15,383 nt of DNA, from assembly GCA_018383375.1 (NCBI GenBank), contig JAHAWW010000353.1, positions 1 to 15,383 of the forward strand, given 5' to 3'. This document shows positions 6,083 through 13,974 of the stretch, one piece after another. The stretch is from Prevotellamassilia sp. (lineage in GTDB: Bacteria; Bacteroidota; Bacteroidia; Bacteroidales; Bacteroidaceae). The stretch's first letter is position 1, and each line of letters opens with the position of its first letter. Made by a program: the position numbers and the translations under genes. The notes beneath the pieces are model-generated. The model did no database searches and was not told the DNA's origin. It saw nothing but the letters and a program-made list of their open reading frames with translations.

Positions 6083-6355
6083 GGTTTTCTGTCCGTTACG
6101 GGCCTTATTGCAGTTTTTGCGGGCCTTATTCCACAAATTTCTGTCCTTATGCCAGGAAGTTTCAAGCCTATGCCCGGTCATCTTAGAGACCAATTTCTTC
6201 ATTTTTTGGTTAGTCCTCGCCGGTCCAACCCGCTTAGCAGACGAAAAATAAAGGTTTTACGTCACACTCAACCCCGGTATTTGAACCGTGGTCAACAAGC
6301 CGATTGGCCTCAGACGTTGGATGCGACGAAGAGCCGGTCATAGAGGCCCTTACAC
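6083..6355. other. Non-coding stretch after element A
   Basis: No convincing gene is visible. GGGCCTTATT occurs at 6100-6109 and 6121-6130, flanking CAGTTTTTGCGG (6111-6122), a 12-mer shared with element B. A hairpin at 6271-6292 (ACC-C-CGGT, 6-nt loop, ACCG-T-GGT) resembles a tRNA T-arm with TTTGAACC but the loop is 6 nt and no full cloverleaf can be drawn. Short frames on either strand here are low-complexity and unlike the neighbouring genes. Confidence 0.6.
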
Positions 6356-6395
6356 AAAAAGTCCCGTAAAGCTCAGTGGGAGCCTTACGGGACTT
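6356..6395 (-). terminator. Terminator of the M16 protease gene
   Basis: Arms AAGTCCCGTAA (6359-6369) and TTACGGGACTT (6385-6395), with an extra GCTC/GAGC stem inside and a 5-nt loop, are followed on the minus strand by a T-run (A5 at 6356-6360 on plus). It lies 50 nt past the stop codon of the M16 gene. Confidence 0.85.
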
Positions 6396-6445
6396 GAATT
6401 ATGGATGAACGGAGCAGTCGGGCGCAGAGCCTTCATGCCTCATTA

Positions 6446-9271
6446 TCACTCTGTGAGGTCGGTGGGGAGCATAACCACTTCGATGCGGTTGCCCTCTTTG
6501 AGGATGTGGTCGCGGACGAAGCCTTGCAGGTCGGCCGAAGTCACACTGCCGATGGTTTGCTCGAAGCCTTCATATTTGTCAATGCCCCAGCAGACTTTGT
6601 CGGTGATGAGGCTTTGCCAATAGCCGTTTTTCTTTTGGTTGTCGGCGTAGGTCTTGAGTTCAAATTTCACCACCTTGTCGAGTTCTTCTGCCGTCACGCC
6701 TTTGTCGGCGATGTCTTGCAGATCGGCGTTGATGAGCGTGAGCACGGAGTCGCAGGCTGCCGGCTTGAAGGGGCAGACAATCTGAATCATATAGAACGTG
6801 TTGGGGTGCACGTTCATCATGCCCAAGGCTTGGACGGAGTAGGCGTAACCGGCATCTTCACGAATGCTCTTGAGGTAGCGCTGGTTGAGCACATCGCCGA
6901 GCGTGCTGACGATGGCTTCTTGCTTGAGCGAATAGTCGGTTTTGCCAGAAAGCATCACGAGCATAAAGGCCTGCGGTGTCTCCATCTGACGTTTGAAGTG
7001 GTTGATGTTTTGACCGGAAACGGGCGTGAGGTTACGGTTGGCGTAGTTTTCGCGTTTCTTCACGCCGGGCAGGGGAGCGATGTATTGCTCCACGAAGGTG
7101 CGGAGAGAGTCTTCGTTGATGTTACCGGTGAAGAAGAAGTCAAAGTCGCCCACCGATGCAAAGCGCTCGCTGTAGATTTGGCGTATGCGGTCATAGTCGG
7201 CTTGGGGCAGGTCAGAGAGTTTCTCTCTGGCAGCCAATGGGTTGTGGCCGTAGACGGTGGCAATGAGTGAGTCGGTGAAAGCCGTCATGGGTTCTTTGTC
7301 GGCATTTTCAAGGACAGACTTTTTGCGGTTAATCATACTTTTCCACGCCTCGGTGTCGGCAGTGGGTTTCTGGAAGCGCAGGTAGATGAGTTCGAAGAGC
7401 GAGCGGAGGTCTTTAGGCGTAGACTGACCGCTGAGGCCTTCGCTTGTTTCTGCGAAGTTAACGTCCAGTTCAACCTGGCGTCCGGCCAGTTTTTTGCTGA
7501 GTTCGGTCGAGGTGAAACTGCCTAAACCTGTGCTGTTGAATGCCGACTCAAACATCAGGGCGTTGACGCGGTCTTTTTCGGTGAGGAGGCTTTTGCCGCC
7601 TTTGCTGACCACACTGACGAGCACCTCACTGTCGTCGAAGTCGGTGGATTTATAGTAGACGCGAGCGCCATTTTTGAGCGTCCAGCAGGTGTAGCCCATC
7701 GGTGCAGCGGCGGCCGCCTTAATCTTGACGGGTTTGGGCAGAGCCGGTACGAGGGGATCGTTTTTCACATTGTCGACATAGGCCTCGAGTTGAGCGGTCT
7801 TGGCAGCCATCACGGCAGCCTTGAGCTCGTCGGGTGTGGGCAGGCTGACACCTTCCTTGTCGGGGAACATGCCAAGACAGACAAAGTTGGTGTCGGTTGA
7901 GGCCGTCCACTCTTTAGCCACTTCCGAGAACATTTCGGCTTTGAAGTTGGGGGCCAGCTGTTGCATCAACGTGTGAGTGGTGGCGATGTCGGGGATGGCG
8001 TCGCCCTCGAGGAAGTGGCGCACATATTGCGGTACGAAAAAGTCGTGGGTCTGCTTGTCGCGGTTATCGTAGATCTTCTCCAGCGATGAGAGATACTCGT
8101 CGCGCTGACGGTTCACCTCGGTGGCGGTCAGGCCGAAGCGACGTATGCGTTCCACCTCCGTCATCACAGTCTTGAGCGCCTCGGTGGCTTGACCCTCTTT
8201 GGGGACGACATAAAGGATGAAAGCATCTTTCATCTTGGTCATACCCATATAACTGTCGTCAACGCTCGCGGCTATCGTGAAGGGACAATTTTCTTTTTGC
8301 GTCATCTCTTCCAGACGGGCATTGAGCACACCGCACACCACGGTACTCATATAGTCCATAATCAGTTTGGCCGGTGTGCCGCGCAGCTCGGTGGGGAGAG
8401 GGTCGTGTTTGAAAAAGATTTGGAACATCGGCATGGCCTGCTCCTTGTCTTTGTCGACGACATAGATGGGTTCGTTGTTGTCGGGCACGGGATAAGACTC
8501 GTAGGCTGCGGCGTTGTCGGGCATCTTGATGGGTGAGAAGATGTCTTTGATGCGGGCTTCGACGCTGTCCACGTCAATGTCGCCCACCACGATGATACCC
8601 TGCAGGTCGGGGCGGTACCATTTCTCGTAGTAGTCGCGGAGTTCTTGGTATTTGAAATTGTCAATGACGCTCATCAATCCGATAGGGTAACGCTCGCCAT
8701 AGCGCGAACCCGGGAAGAGTTTGGGCAGGTTGCGCTCAAACATACGCATAGAGGCGCTCGAACGCAAACGCCACTCTTCGTGAATGACGCCACGCTCTTT
8801 GTCAATCTCGGCCGGTTCGAGCAGCAAGCCGTCGGCCCAATCGTGAAGGATGGTGAGACAAGAGTCAATGGTTTGGGCGCTCACGGGCACGTTGTCGATG
8901 TTGTAGACCGTTTCGTCGATAGACGTGTAAGCGTTGAGCTCCTGACCAAACTTCACGCCGATGCTTTCCAAATATTTGATGATGCCGTTGCCGGGGAAAC
9001 TCTGCGTGCCGTTGAAGCACATGTGTTCGAGGAAGTGTGCGAGTCCGCGCTGGCTCTCCTCTTCTTGCACGGCGCCCACCTTTTGCGCGATATAGAAGTT
9101 GGCGCGGTGCTCGGGCAGGGCGTTGTGACGGATATAATAGGTCAAGCCGTTGGGCAACTTGCCTATTCTCACGGCCTTGTCGACAGGCAGTGAGGGCATC
9201 TGCTGTGCTGTGGCAGAGAGGGAGAAAAAGGCCACGAAAAGCAGCAGTGCGTGTTTGATTTTTTGAAACAT
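6446..9271 (-). CDS. Secreted M16 family zinc protease (two-domain)
   Basis: This 941-residue protein is a pitrilysin/insulinase-type metallopeptidase. A signal peptide spans about residues 1-22 (hydrophobic ALLLFVAFFSLSA, then TAQQ), so it should act in the periplasm or at the outer membrane. The N-terminal M16 unit holds the inverted zinc motif HFLEH (His79, Glu82, His83) and the third ligand probably Glu159 in KERGVIHEEW. The second M16 unit (about 520-941) is the usual inactive partner that closes the peptide-degrading chamber; it has no HxxEH. Length is as expected for the roughly 940-residue Bacteroidetes members. Likely substrates are peptides or damaged envelope proteins, which is inference. 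It has its own promoter at 9324-9353 and terminator at 6356-6395, so it is probably transcribed alone as well as by read-through from the GH20 gene 121 nt upstream. Confidence 0.92.
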   Translation of the reverse strand: MFQKIKHALLLFVAFFSLSATAQQMPSLPVDKAVRIGKLPNGLTYYIRHNALPEHRANFYIAQKVGAVQEEESQRGLAHFLEHMCFNGTQSFPGNGIIKYLESIGVKFGQELNAYTSIDETVYNIDNVPVSAQTIDSCLTILHDWADGLLLEPAEIDKERGVIHEEWRLRSSASMRMFERNLPKLFPGSRYGERYPIGLMSVIDNFKYQELRDYYEKWYRPDLQGIIVVGDIDVDSVEARIKDIFSPIKMPDNAAAYESYPVPDNNEPIYVVDKDKEQAMPMFQIFFKHDPLPTELRGTPAKLIMDYMSTVVCGVLNARLEEMTQKENCPFTIAASVDDSYMGMTKMKDAFILYVVPKEGQATEALKTVMTEVERIRRFGLTATEVNRQRDEYLSSLEKIYDNRDKQTHDFFVPQYVRHFLEGDAIPDIATTHTLMQQLAPNFKAEMFSEVAKEWTASTDTNFVCLGMFPDKEGVSLPTPDELKAAVMAAKTAQLEAYVDNVKNDPLVPALPKPVKIKAAAAAPMGYTCWTLKNGARVYYKSTDFDDSEVLVSVVSKGGKSLLTEKDRVNALMFESAFNSTGLGSFTSTELSKKLAGRQVELDVNFAETSEGLSGQSTPKDLRSLFELIYLRFQKPTADTEAWKSMINRKKSVLENADKEPMTAFTDSLIATVYGHNPLAAREKLSDLPQADYDRIRQIYSERFASVGDFDFFFTGNINEDSLRTFVEQYIAPLPGVKKRENYANRNLTPVSGQNINHFKRQMETPQAFMLVMLSGKTDYSLKQEAIVSTLGDVLNQRYLKSIREDAGYAYSVQALGMMNVHPNTFYMIQIVCPFKPAACDSVLTLINADLQDIADKGVTAEELDKVVKFELKTYADNQKKNGYWQSLITDKVCWGIDKYEGFEQTIGSVTSADLQGFVRDHILKEGNRIEVVMLPTDLTE

Positions 9272-9323
9272 AATGCTGTATTTGTTGATAATAGATTTTG
9301 TTTTTTTACATCTCTTGGGGTTG

Positions 9324-9353
9324 CAAAATTACTACTAATTTGGTGATTGCAAA
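9324..9353 (-). promoter_or_regulatory. Promoter of the M16 protease gene
   Basis: On the minus strand TTTG (9353-9350), an 18-nt spacer and TAATTTTG (9331-9324) match the Bacteroidetes promoter. Transcription would start near 9317, about 45 nt before the ATG at 9271. Confidence 0.65.
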
Positions 9354-9392
9354 TAGTTTAAGCACAGAATGTGAGGGATTGGCCGTTGTCTG

Positions 9393-11246
9393 TCACTCTT
9401 TGGCCTCTTCGGGCATGAGGGGCAAAGAGTGGTGGCGTGGTGTCACCACGGTGATGGCTCGGAGGTCTTTTTTGTTTTTCACTTTGACCGGTGTCGTGTA
9501 GCGCGGAGCGTGCACTGTGGGCCAGGTGCCGTCGGTGGTGTAGCGGATGTCGGCGCCCTCTACCGGCGTGGCCAGTGTGTAGACAAAGCCGTCGGCCGTC
9601 TGCTCTACCGTCACCACTTCGGGCTCAGGCACGCGATAGTTCCAGCCCCTGATGTCGAGTCGCGGCAGTTGGCTTTTGAGCCGTTGCTTAAAGTCGCCGT
9701 AGTGGCGCAGTGCCTGTGGCGTCCAGCCCGCCTCGGCCAGGGCCAGCATGCGTGGGAAGATGAAATATTCGATATAGGTCTCAGAGCGGTTCTCGTTGAG
9801 GGCGTTGATTTCTTGCAACTTCTCGCCACAGATGAATTGGTCCGTCCAGATGCAGCCTTGCACGCCGAGCACACTGCCCCCTTTGCAGTAGTCGCCCAGT
9901 GGCATGGTGTAGGTGCGCTCCATAGGTACGATACCGCTCCAAGTGGCGTGTTGTGGCTCGCCGGGCGAGTTGCTTTCGGGGAAATCAAAATAGTGGCTAC
10001 CTACGGGGGCGAGCACCGACGTGTGTCCGTCGCGGGCCACTGTTGCCGTGTCTTCCGGATTGTGCCAAATGACGGCCGTCACCGGTCGAGCCACGCGGCC
10101 GCGCATCACCACTTCTTCCCAGCCCATGGCCGTGCGTCCGCGTTCGGCGAGCCATTCGGCCACTTGATTGGTGAGCCATCCCTGCAGTTCGGAGGCTTTG
10201 GTGAGGCCTTTGCGCTTCATCACAGCTTGGCAGTGCTGACATTCGCCCCAGCGGGTATATACCGCCTCGTCGCCGCCGATGTTGATGTGGCGTGAGGGGA
10301 AGAGGTTCATCGTCTCTTCGAGTACGTCTTTGAGGAAGGTCAAAGCCTCAGGCTTGCCCACGCAGAGCAGTTCGTGGCTGATGAAGTTTTTGCGCGGCAC
10401 TTCGTGCTGTTCGCCGCGGCACGACAGCCACGGATAGGCCACGATGGCCGAGAGCAGGTGGGCCGGGAATTCGATTTCGGGAACCACCTCAATGCCTCGG
10501 TCGGCGGCGTAGGCAATGATTTCTTTCAGTTCGTCTTGTGTGTAGTAGCCCCCAATGCGGTCGGCGTCTTTGCCGGCCCAGGCGCCCACCTCGGTGAGGC
10601 GTGGATATTTCTTGATTTCCATGCGCCAGCCCGAGTCATCGACAAGGTGAAATTGCAGTCGGTTGAGTTTGTATGCGGCCATCATGTCGATGAAGCGCTT
10701 CACGTAGTCTTTGTCGAAATAATAGCGTGCCACGTCGAGCATCATACCGCGCCACGGGTGTGCAGGGGCGTCTTCGATGGCTACGGTCGGCACCGTCCAG
10801 GCCGTGTGGCGACAGGTCTTCTCGCTGTATATGGCTGTGGGGAAGAGTTGCAGCAGGGTCTGCACGCCATAAAAGACGCCGGCGGCGTCGTGTCCCACAA
10901 TTTCGATGCTTTTGCTGTCCGTCGTCAGGTGGTAGCCCTCGGCAGCCGTCACCAGTGTCGTGTCCACGCGCAAGACAATCTGTCCGCGGCGTCCTTCGCG
11001 CAGTGGCAGGTCGTAGCCTGTCGGCGTGTCGAGAGCCTCCTTGAGCAGCTCGGCCTGACGGCTTGTGGCGGCGTCGTGGGCGATGACTGTCTTGGCTGTG
11101 AGGGTGAAAGGTTTTTGGCCCGTGGCCTCCATTTTTTGCGGCCGTGGGGTGATGTCGAAGTGGTTTGATGTCTCTTGGCCACGTACTGTTGTTGCCGTCA
11201 GCACACAGAGGCAGAGTGTGGTCAATAAGCGTTGGAGTTTGTTCAT
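9393..11246 (-). CDS. Secreted beta-N-acetylhexosaminidase, GH20
   Basis: The 617-residue enzyme releases terminal N-acetylglucosamine or N-acetylgalactosamine from glycans. A signal peptide covers residues 1 to about 23 (LLTTLCLCVLTATTVRG-Q). The GH20b-type N-terminal domain follows (about 30-155), then the GH20 barrel (about 160-520) with PWRGMMLDVARYYF, HLVDDSGWRMEIKKYP, VVPEIEFPAH and the catalytic pair Asp326-Glu327 in HINIGGDEAVYTRW. The last 70 residues (about 545-615; IRYTTDGTWPTVHAPRYTTP) resemble the chitobiase C-terminal beta-sandwich. I start at the ATG at 11244-11246 because it opens the signal peptide; the longer frame to 11405 overlaps the methyltransferase gene and encodes unrelated residues. 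A -7 box sits 35 nt upstream. Prevotella-type organisms use such enzymes on mucin or host N-glycans. Substrate choice cannot be read from the sequence. Confidence 0.93.
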   Translation of the reverse strand: MNKLQRLLTTLCLCVLTATTVRGQETSNHFDITPRPQKMEATGQKPFTLTAKTVIAHDAATSRQAELLKEALDTPTGYDLPLREGRRGQIVLRVDTTLVTAAEGYHLTTDSKSIEIVGHDAAGVFYGVQTLLQLFPTAIYSEKTCRHTAWTVPTVAIEDAPAHPWRGMMLDVARYYFDKDYVKRFIDMMAAYKLNRLQFHLVDDSGWRMEIKKYPRLTEVGAWAGKDADRIGGYYTQDELKEIIAYAADRGIEVVPEIEFPAHLLSAIVAYPWLSCRGEQHEVPRKNFISHELLCVGKPEALTFLKDVLEETMNLFPSRHINIGGDEAVYTRWGECQHCQAVMKRKGLTKASELQGWLTNQVAEWLAERGRTAMGWEEVVMRGRVARPVTAVIWHNPEDTATVARDGHTSVLAPVGSHYFDFPESNSPGEPQHATWSGIVPMERTYTMPLGDYCKGGSVLGVQGCIWTDQFICGEKLQEINALNENRSETYIEYFIFPRMLALAEAGWTPQALRHYGDFKQRLKSQLPRLDIRGWNYRVPEPEVVTVEQTADGFVYTLATPVEGADIRYTTDGTWPTVHAPRYTTPVKVKNKKDLRAITVVTPRHHSLPLMPEEAKE

Positions 11247-11280
11247 GTCAGATATGATAGGTTTTGATGGTTCAGCAAAG

Positions 11281-11316
11281 CAAAGGTACATTAAGATGAG
11301 GCCGTTATATATATAA
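11281..11316 (-). promoter_or_regulatory. Promoter of the GH20 gene
   Basis: TACCTTTG on the minus strand (11288-11281) is a perfect -7 box. No TTTG lies at the usual -33 distance; instead an AT-only palindrome TTATATATATAA (11305-11316) sits at that place and may act as an upstream element. Start of transcription would be near 11274, with a leader of about 28 nt. Confidence 0.5.
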
Positions 11317-11334
11317 TAGGAGTGGCGCTGGCGT

Positions 11335-12528
11335 TTAGTCGGTTGTGGGTCGCCGGCCGGCAATGAGGCAGTGTTTGCCGTCGGCCATGGTGACGGCAAA
11401 CACAAAGCGGTCGCCGCCGTCTTTCAGTTTCAGTCGTCGGCGCAGAGTCTCGGCTGTTTCGGGAAAGTGGCGCACGGCCACGTTGGCCTTTTCGCCGATA
11501 TCGGTTTTAAGGCGTTTCACCTCTTGTTTTGAGAAGCCGTAGCAGCCCGTCACCTCTATGGCCCGTCCGGGAAAGTCGGCCACGAAGACGTCTGAGGTGT
11601 AGAGATGGGTGTCGGGATGAAGTTTTTCAAGGCCAAAACGCACGGCCGTCCATTTGAACGCACCGGCTTTCATCACCACGGCACTCGGCACATAGAGCCA
11701 GTGTTTCACCTCAGCGGCATAGGTGGGCACGGCCTCGCGTTCGTTGGCCCTACAATAGTTCAGGCGGCTTTTGTCGTCGACCATGTGAATGACGGGGTCG
11801 GTGGCAGTGTGGGCTTTCATCACCATCACCACCTCTTTACATTCTCCCGCCGTGCCCACGATGTGCACTTCGCTCACGCCTTGCAGGCGGGCCACGGCGT
11901 CGTCAATGTCGAGCATGGGCGAGAGTTTGGCCACGACCACCCCGGCCCGTTCAAGCAGGCTGGGCAACAGGCGCGTGAGGTCGGGACGGCAATCTTCGAT
12001 GCGCACGGTCTTGCGCCCCACGTTGTCGCGTCGTGCCGGGTCGATAAACACCAAGTCGGCCTGCGGCATTGTGGCGACAAAGATTTCGGCGTCGGCCTGC
12101 ACCACTTCCACACGGCCGGCATCGCCAAGCGTCAAGCCCAGTAGCGGGAAATTGTGGCGGGCCAGGCTACACAAGTCTTCAGACTGCTCCACATAGACCG
12201 CCTTGTCAAACATCGGGGCCATAAACGAGAAGTCAACCCCCAGTCCGCCGGTGAGGTCGACCATACGCCGGCCATCGGGTGCCAACCGGCCGGCCAGTTC
12301 GGCCTTATAGCCGGCCGTCGTTTCGCTCGAACACTGTTCGAGGGCCAAGCCTGAGGGATAGGCCAACGCCTCCACCTCGGCCCATCGCGGCACTTTCGCC
12401 GCCAATCGGCGTTGTCCCTCGGCACGTCTGAGCAAGGCTCGCCGCTCGTCGGCGTCGGCCGTGCGCAGTGCTTGAGCCACGGCGTCGTCGGGTCGTGAGG
12501 TGAGGGTAGGGCGTTTGGGCTTGTTCAT
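11335..12528 (-). CDS. THUMP-like class I SAM-dependent methyltransferase
   Basis: The 397-residue protein matches the Bacteroidetes family typified by P. gingivalis PG_1098. The N-terminal helical part (about 1-85) includes AAKVPRWAEVEALAYPSGLALEQCSSE. The Rossmann-fold methyltransferase core starts at VDLTGGLGVD (90-99, SAM-binding motif I), with the acidic Glu114 after the second strand, ADAE (145-148) and IDPARRD (162-168) in the position where base methylases have their catalytic motif. The middle (about 200-300) is the ferredoxin-like domain and the end (about 320-395; FPGRAIEVTGCYGFSKQEVKRL, then VAVRHFPETAETLRRRLKLKDGG) is the THUMP-like domain. THUMP domains usually bring enzymes to tRNA or rRNA, so an RNA substrate is likely, but the modified base is unknown. 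It is 82 nt downstream of the M15 gene with no promoter box between, suggesting co-transcription. Family sure, substrate not. Confidence 0.9.
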   Translation of the reverse strand: MNKPKRPTLTSRPDDAVAQALRTADADERRALLRRAEGQRRLAAKVPRWAEVEALAYPSGLALEQCSSETTAGYKAELAGRLAPDGRRMVDLTGGLGVDFSFMAPMFDKAVYVEQSEDLCSLARHNFPLLGLTLGDAGRVEVVQADAEIFVATMPQADLVFIDPARRDNVGRKTVRIEDCRPDLTRLLPSLLERAGVVVAKLSPMLDIDDAVARLQGVSEVHIVGTAGECKEVVMVMKAHTATDPVIHMVDDKSRLNYCRANEREAVPTYAAEVKHWLYVPSAVVMKAGAFKWTAVRFGLEKLHPDTHLYTSDVFVADFPGRAIEVTGCYGFSKQEVKRLKTDIGEKANVAVRHFPETAETLRRRLKLKDGGDRFVFAVTMADGKHCLIAGRRPTTD

Positions 12529-12560
12529 ATTGCGGATTGATGCAGATGTGTCAATGATAA

Positions 12561-12587
12561 GGCATCGGTGGCATCGGTGGTGCCGAT
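12561..12587. repeat. Short direct repeat and hairpin between the M15 and methyltransferase genes
   Basis: GGCATCGGT occurs twice in tandem (12561-12569 and 12570-12578), and ATCGG (12573-12577) can pair with CCGAT (12583-12587) around a 5-nt loop. The first copy of ATCGG can compete for the same partner. No T-run follows, so it is not an obvious terminator. Confidence 0.4.
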
Positions 12588-12610
12588 AGTCGTTTTGCCA
12601 TAGTCGCTGC

Positions 12611-13336
12611 TTACGGTGCCACCTTGTAGGCCCTGCGGGCTTCGGCGCGCGAGATGAGGTTGAAGTGCCACCACTCCGTGCGCAACACTTTGAAGCCTCC
12701 GGCAGCCATCACGCGGCGCAGCAATCGCCTGTTGGCTACGGCCTCGGCCGTCAAGCGTCTTTTTTTGAGCATGGCCGCTTCGTTTTCAGGGTGAGCCAAT
12801 GGGCCCATATAGTCAATTATCGTCCCCATTGGCACGGTGTCGCCCGTGGCTGTGTGGCAGAGCGTGATGTCCACCGCCATACCATAGTTGTGCAGTCCGC
12901 CGCCGTTGGCCGGATTGCTGACGTAGATGTGTTTGGGCGTCCCCTTCACCGCGTCCCACATGCGCTGTTGTGCCGACATAGGTCGGCCGGCGTCGTAGAC
13001 CACCAACGAGAGGTCGGGACGGATGGCCTTAAGCGCCTGTGCGGCTTTTTGAAGCGCACGAGCCGCTTTGGGGTGAAGATATGCGCGACGGATGTCGGTG
13101 TAGAGCACGCGGCCGGTGAAGTTGTCGGCCCGTGCATACATCAGACTGACTTTGACCAAAGGGGCCACCGTCTGCAAATCGACCCATCCCACGCGCTCCA
13201 TGGCCATCTCGGCCTTCGTTTTGTGTTGTGCCGAAAGCGGAAGAGCGGCCAAAAGCCCCACGGCCACGGCTGCGAGGCAAAACAAACGGAGGGCCGAGCC
13301 ACCACCATGTGGTCGGGTTGTGGAGAAAGACATCAT
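12611..13336 (-). CDS. M15 family D-Ala-D-Ala dipeptidase (VanX/DdpX-like), secreted
   Basis: The 241-residue protein carries the VanX-type active site. In this numbering: Arg118 in YDAGRPMS (transition-state Arg), His149 and Asp156 in GLHNYGMAVD (zinc ligands, seven apart as in VanX His116/Asp123), and Glu221 and His224 in TEWWHF (catalytic base and third zinc ligand, as VanX Glu181/His184). It should hydrolyse D-alanyl-D-alanine or related wall peptides. An N-terminal signal segment (about 16-36, LFCLAAVAVGLLAALPLSAQ) places it in the periplasm, unlike cytoplasmic VanX, so cell-wall turnover or nutrient recovery is more likely than vancomycin resistance; no vanH or vanA is nearby. I start at the ATG at 13334-13336 (a second ATG follows at once) because the -7 box at 13363-13370 would put the transcript start after the more distant in-frame ATG at 13393. 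It leads the group transcribed toward the methyltransferase. Confidence 0.87.
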   Translation of the reverse strand: MMSFSTTRPHGGGSALRLFCLAAVAVGLLAALPLSAQHKTKAEMAMERVGWVDLQTVAPLVKVSLMYARADNFTGRVLYTDIRRAYLHPKAARALQKAAQALKAIRPDLSLVVYDAGRPMSAQQRMWDAVKGTPKHIYVSNPANGGGLHNYGMAVDITLCHTATGDTVPMGTIIDYMGPLAHPENEAAMLKKRRLTAEAVANRRLLRRVMAAGGFKVLRTEWWHFNLISRAEARRAYKVAP

Positions 13337-13362
13337 AAAGATGAGACTGGTGAGACTGTGTG

Positions 13363-13370
13363 CAAACTTA
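13363..13370 (-). promoter_or_regulatory. -7 box for the M15 dipeptidase gene
   Basis: TAAGTTTG on the minus strand (13370-13363) matches TAnnTTTG, with a transcript start expected near 13356 and a leader of about 20 nt. No good TTTG lies 19 nt upstream. It decides the start codon of the gene in favour of 13336 rather than 13393. Confidence 0.5.
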
Positions 13371-13551
13371 ATAAAAAACCGCGTAGTGGCCATTTGCCGC
13401 TTGGCCTTTGTTTAAAAAGGCGGGGTTTGTGTGACACAAGTTTCTTGTTTTTTCCAATCTTGGGCAGAATTTTTGTCGCATCGCGCACGACAAAACCCGA
13501 AATAAGCTCTTTCGACACCTTCCAGCCACCTCGGCACGCCTTTCAGTAACG

Positions 13552-13694
13552 CCGCAAAAACTGTCCTTAGCCCTGTAAAAACGCCCCTTATGGCCGCAGA
13601 CCGGCTCACAAAGAAAAAGAGACCTCAAAAGAGTCCCCTCTCTGCTATCCTGCCTCAAAGATAACGCCGAGGCGGCGGAGGGAAAAAGACAAAA
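13552..13694 (-). repeat. Element B, second copy of the promoter-hairpin unit
   Basis: Read on the minus strand: TTTTGTC (13694-13688), a pyrimidine tract, TTATCTTTG with the box TATCTTTG at 13663-13656, GCAGGATAG, AGAGAG, an imperfect hairpin ending in CTCTTTTT, and CAGTTTTTGCGG (13563-13552). Element A at 5998-6122 on the plus strand has the same order. The core of 27 nt from TTATCTTTG to AGAGAG agrees at 24 positions, and both have exactly 26 nt between TTTTG and TATCTTTG. The hairpin differs in sequence (GGGACTC with GAGGTCTC here against a perfect GAGGCC/GGCCTC in A) while keeping the T-tail. It faces the M15 gene, about 300 nt away, and might be a distal promoter for it. Confidence 0.65.
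13656..13694 (-). promoter_or_regulatory. Promoter part of element B
   Basis: TTTTG (13694-13690), 26 nt, TATCTTTG (13663-13656). It is directed toward the M15 dipeptidase gene but is followed within 30 nt by the T-tailed hairpin, so most transcripts may end early. It could supply a leader transcript to the M15 gene when the hairpin is bypassed. Confidence 0.4.
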
Positions 13695-13943
13695 GAAGAC
13701 GGAGAGACATAAGCGGCCACAAGGCAGTAGCATTTGATTGGCATTTTTTGAAGACTTTTGTGAATTAATGCTTTTGCCCTTACAAGGCGAACATTATCGT
13801 ACTACGTCACTCGAGGTGCCGGTGCCACTATGTGCCACCTCTGTTTCTGGGGGGCTTTTGGCCTTACAGACCGAACTTTGTTATGAATAAACTCTTTGTC
13901 TTTTTGTCTCTTTGACTCTTCGTCTCTTATGAGATTTTCTGCT
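13695..13943. other. Non-coding stretch upstream of nadB
   Basis: No gene is visible. GAGGTG (13813-13818) can pair with CACCTC (13836-13841), with GTGCCAC and GTGCC inside. From about 13889 to 13930 a run of near-repeats of the type TCTTTGTCTTTTTGTCTC is low-complexity. GAACTTTG at 13873-13880 is close to a -7 box but the only TTTG upstream is 12 nt away. Confidence 0.5.
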
Positions 13944-13970
13944 CCGAAACATACGCGTTTCGGCCGAAAC
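13944..13970. promoter_or_regulatory. Triple half-site, probable operator of nadB
   Basis: The heptamer CCGAAAC occurs at 13944-13950, its reverse complement GTTTCGG at 13957-13963, and CCGAAAC again at 13964-13970. The last two form a perfect 14-bp palindrome, and the first two an inverted repeat with a 6-nt spacer. It lies 40 nt before the nadB start codon and just upstream of the weak -7 box at 13975-13982, a place suited to repression by a dimeric regulator of NAD synthesis. The regulator is not in the window. Confidence 0.5.
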
Positions 13971-13974
13971 TGCG

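Noticed and set aside
5630..6343. 237-codon plus-strand open frame across the repeat array and element A
   Set aside because: Also a by-product of the 84-bp period; it runs through the element A terminator and into low-complexity sequence.
6241..6345. tRNA gene on the minus strand
   Set aside because: Only a T-arm-like hairpin is present, with a 6-nt loop; no acceptor stem or anticodon arm can be paired.
6401..7270. 289-codon plus-strand open frame opposite the M16 gene
   Set aside because: Antisense shadow of a clearly identified protease gene; composition rich in Val, His and Gly as expected for the reverse frame.
11247..11405. Upstream extension of the GH20 gene by 53 codons
   Set aside because: It would bury the signal peptide, crosses the predicted promoter and overlaps the methyltransferase gene.
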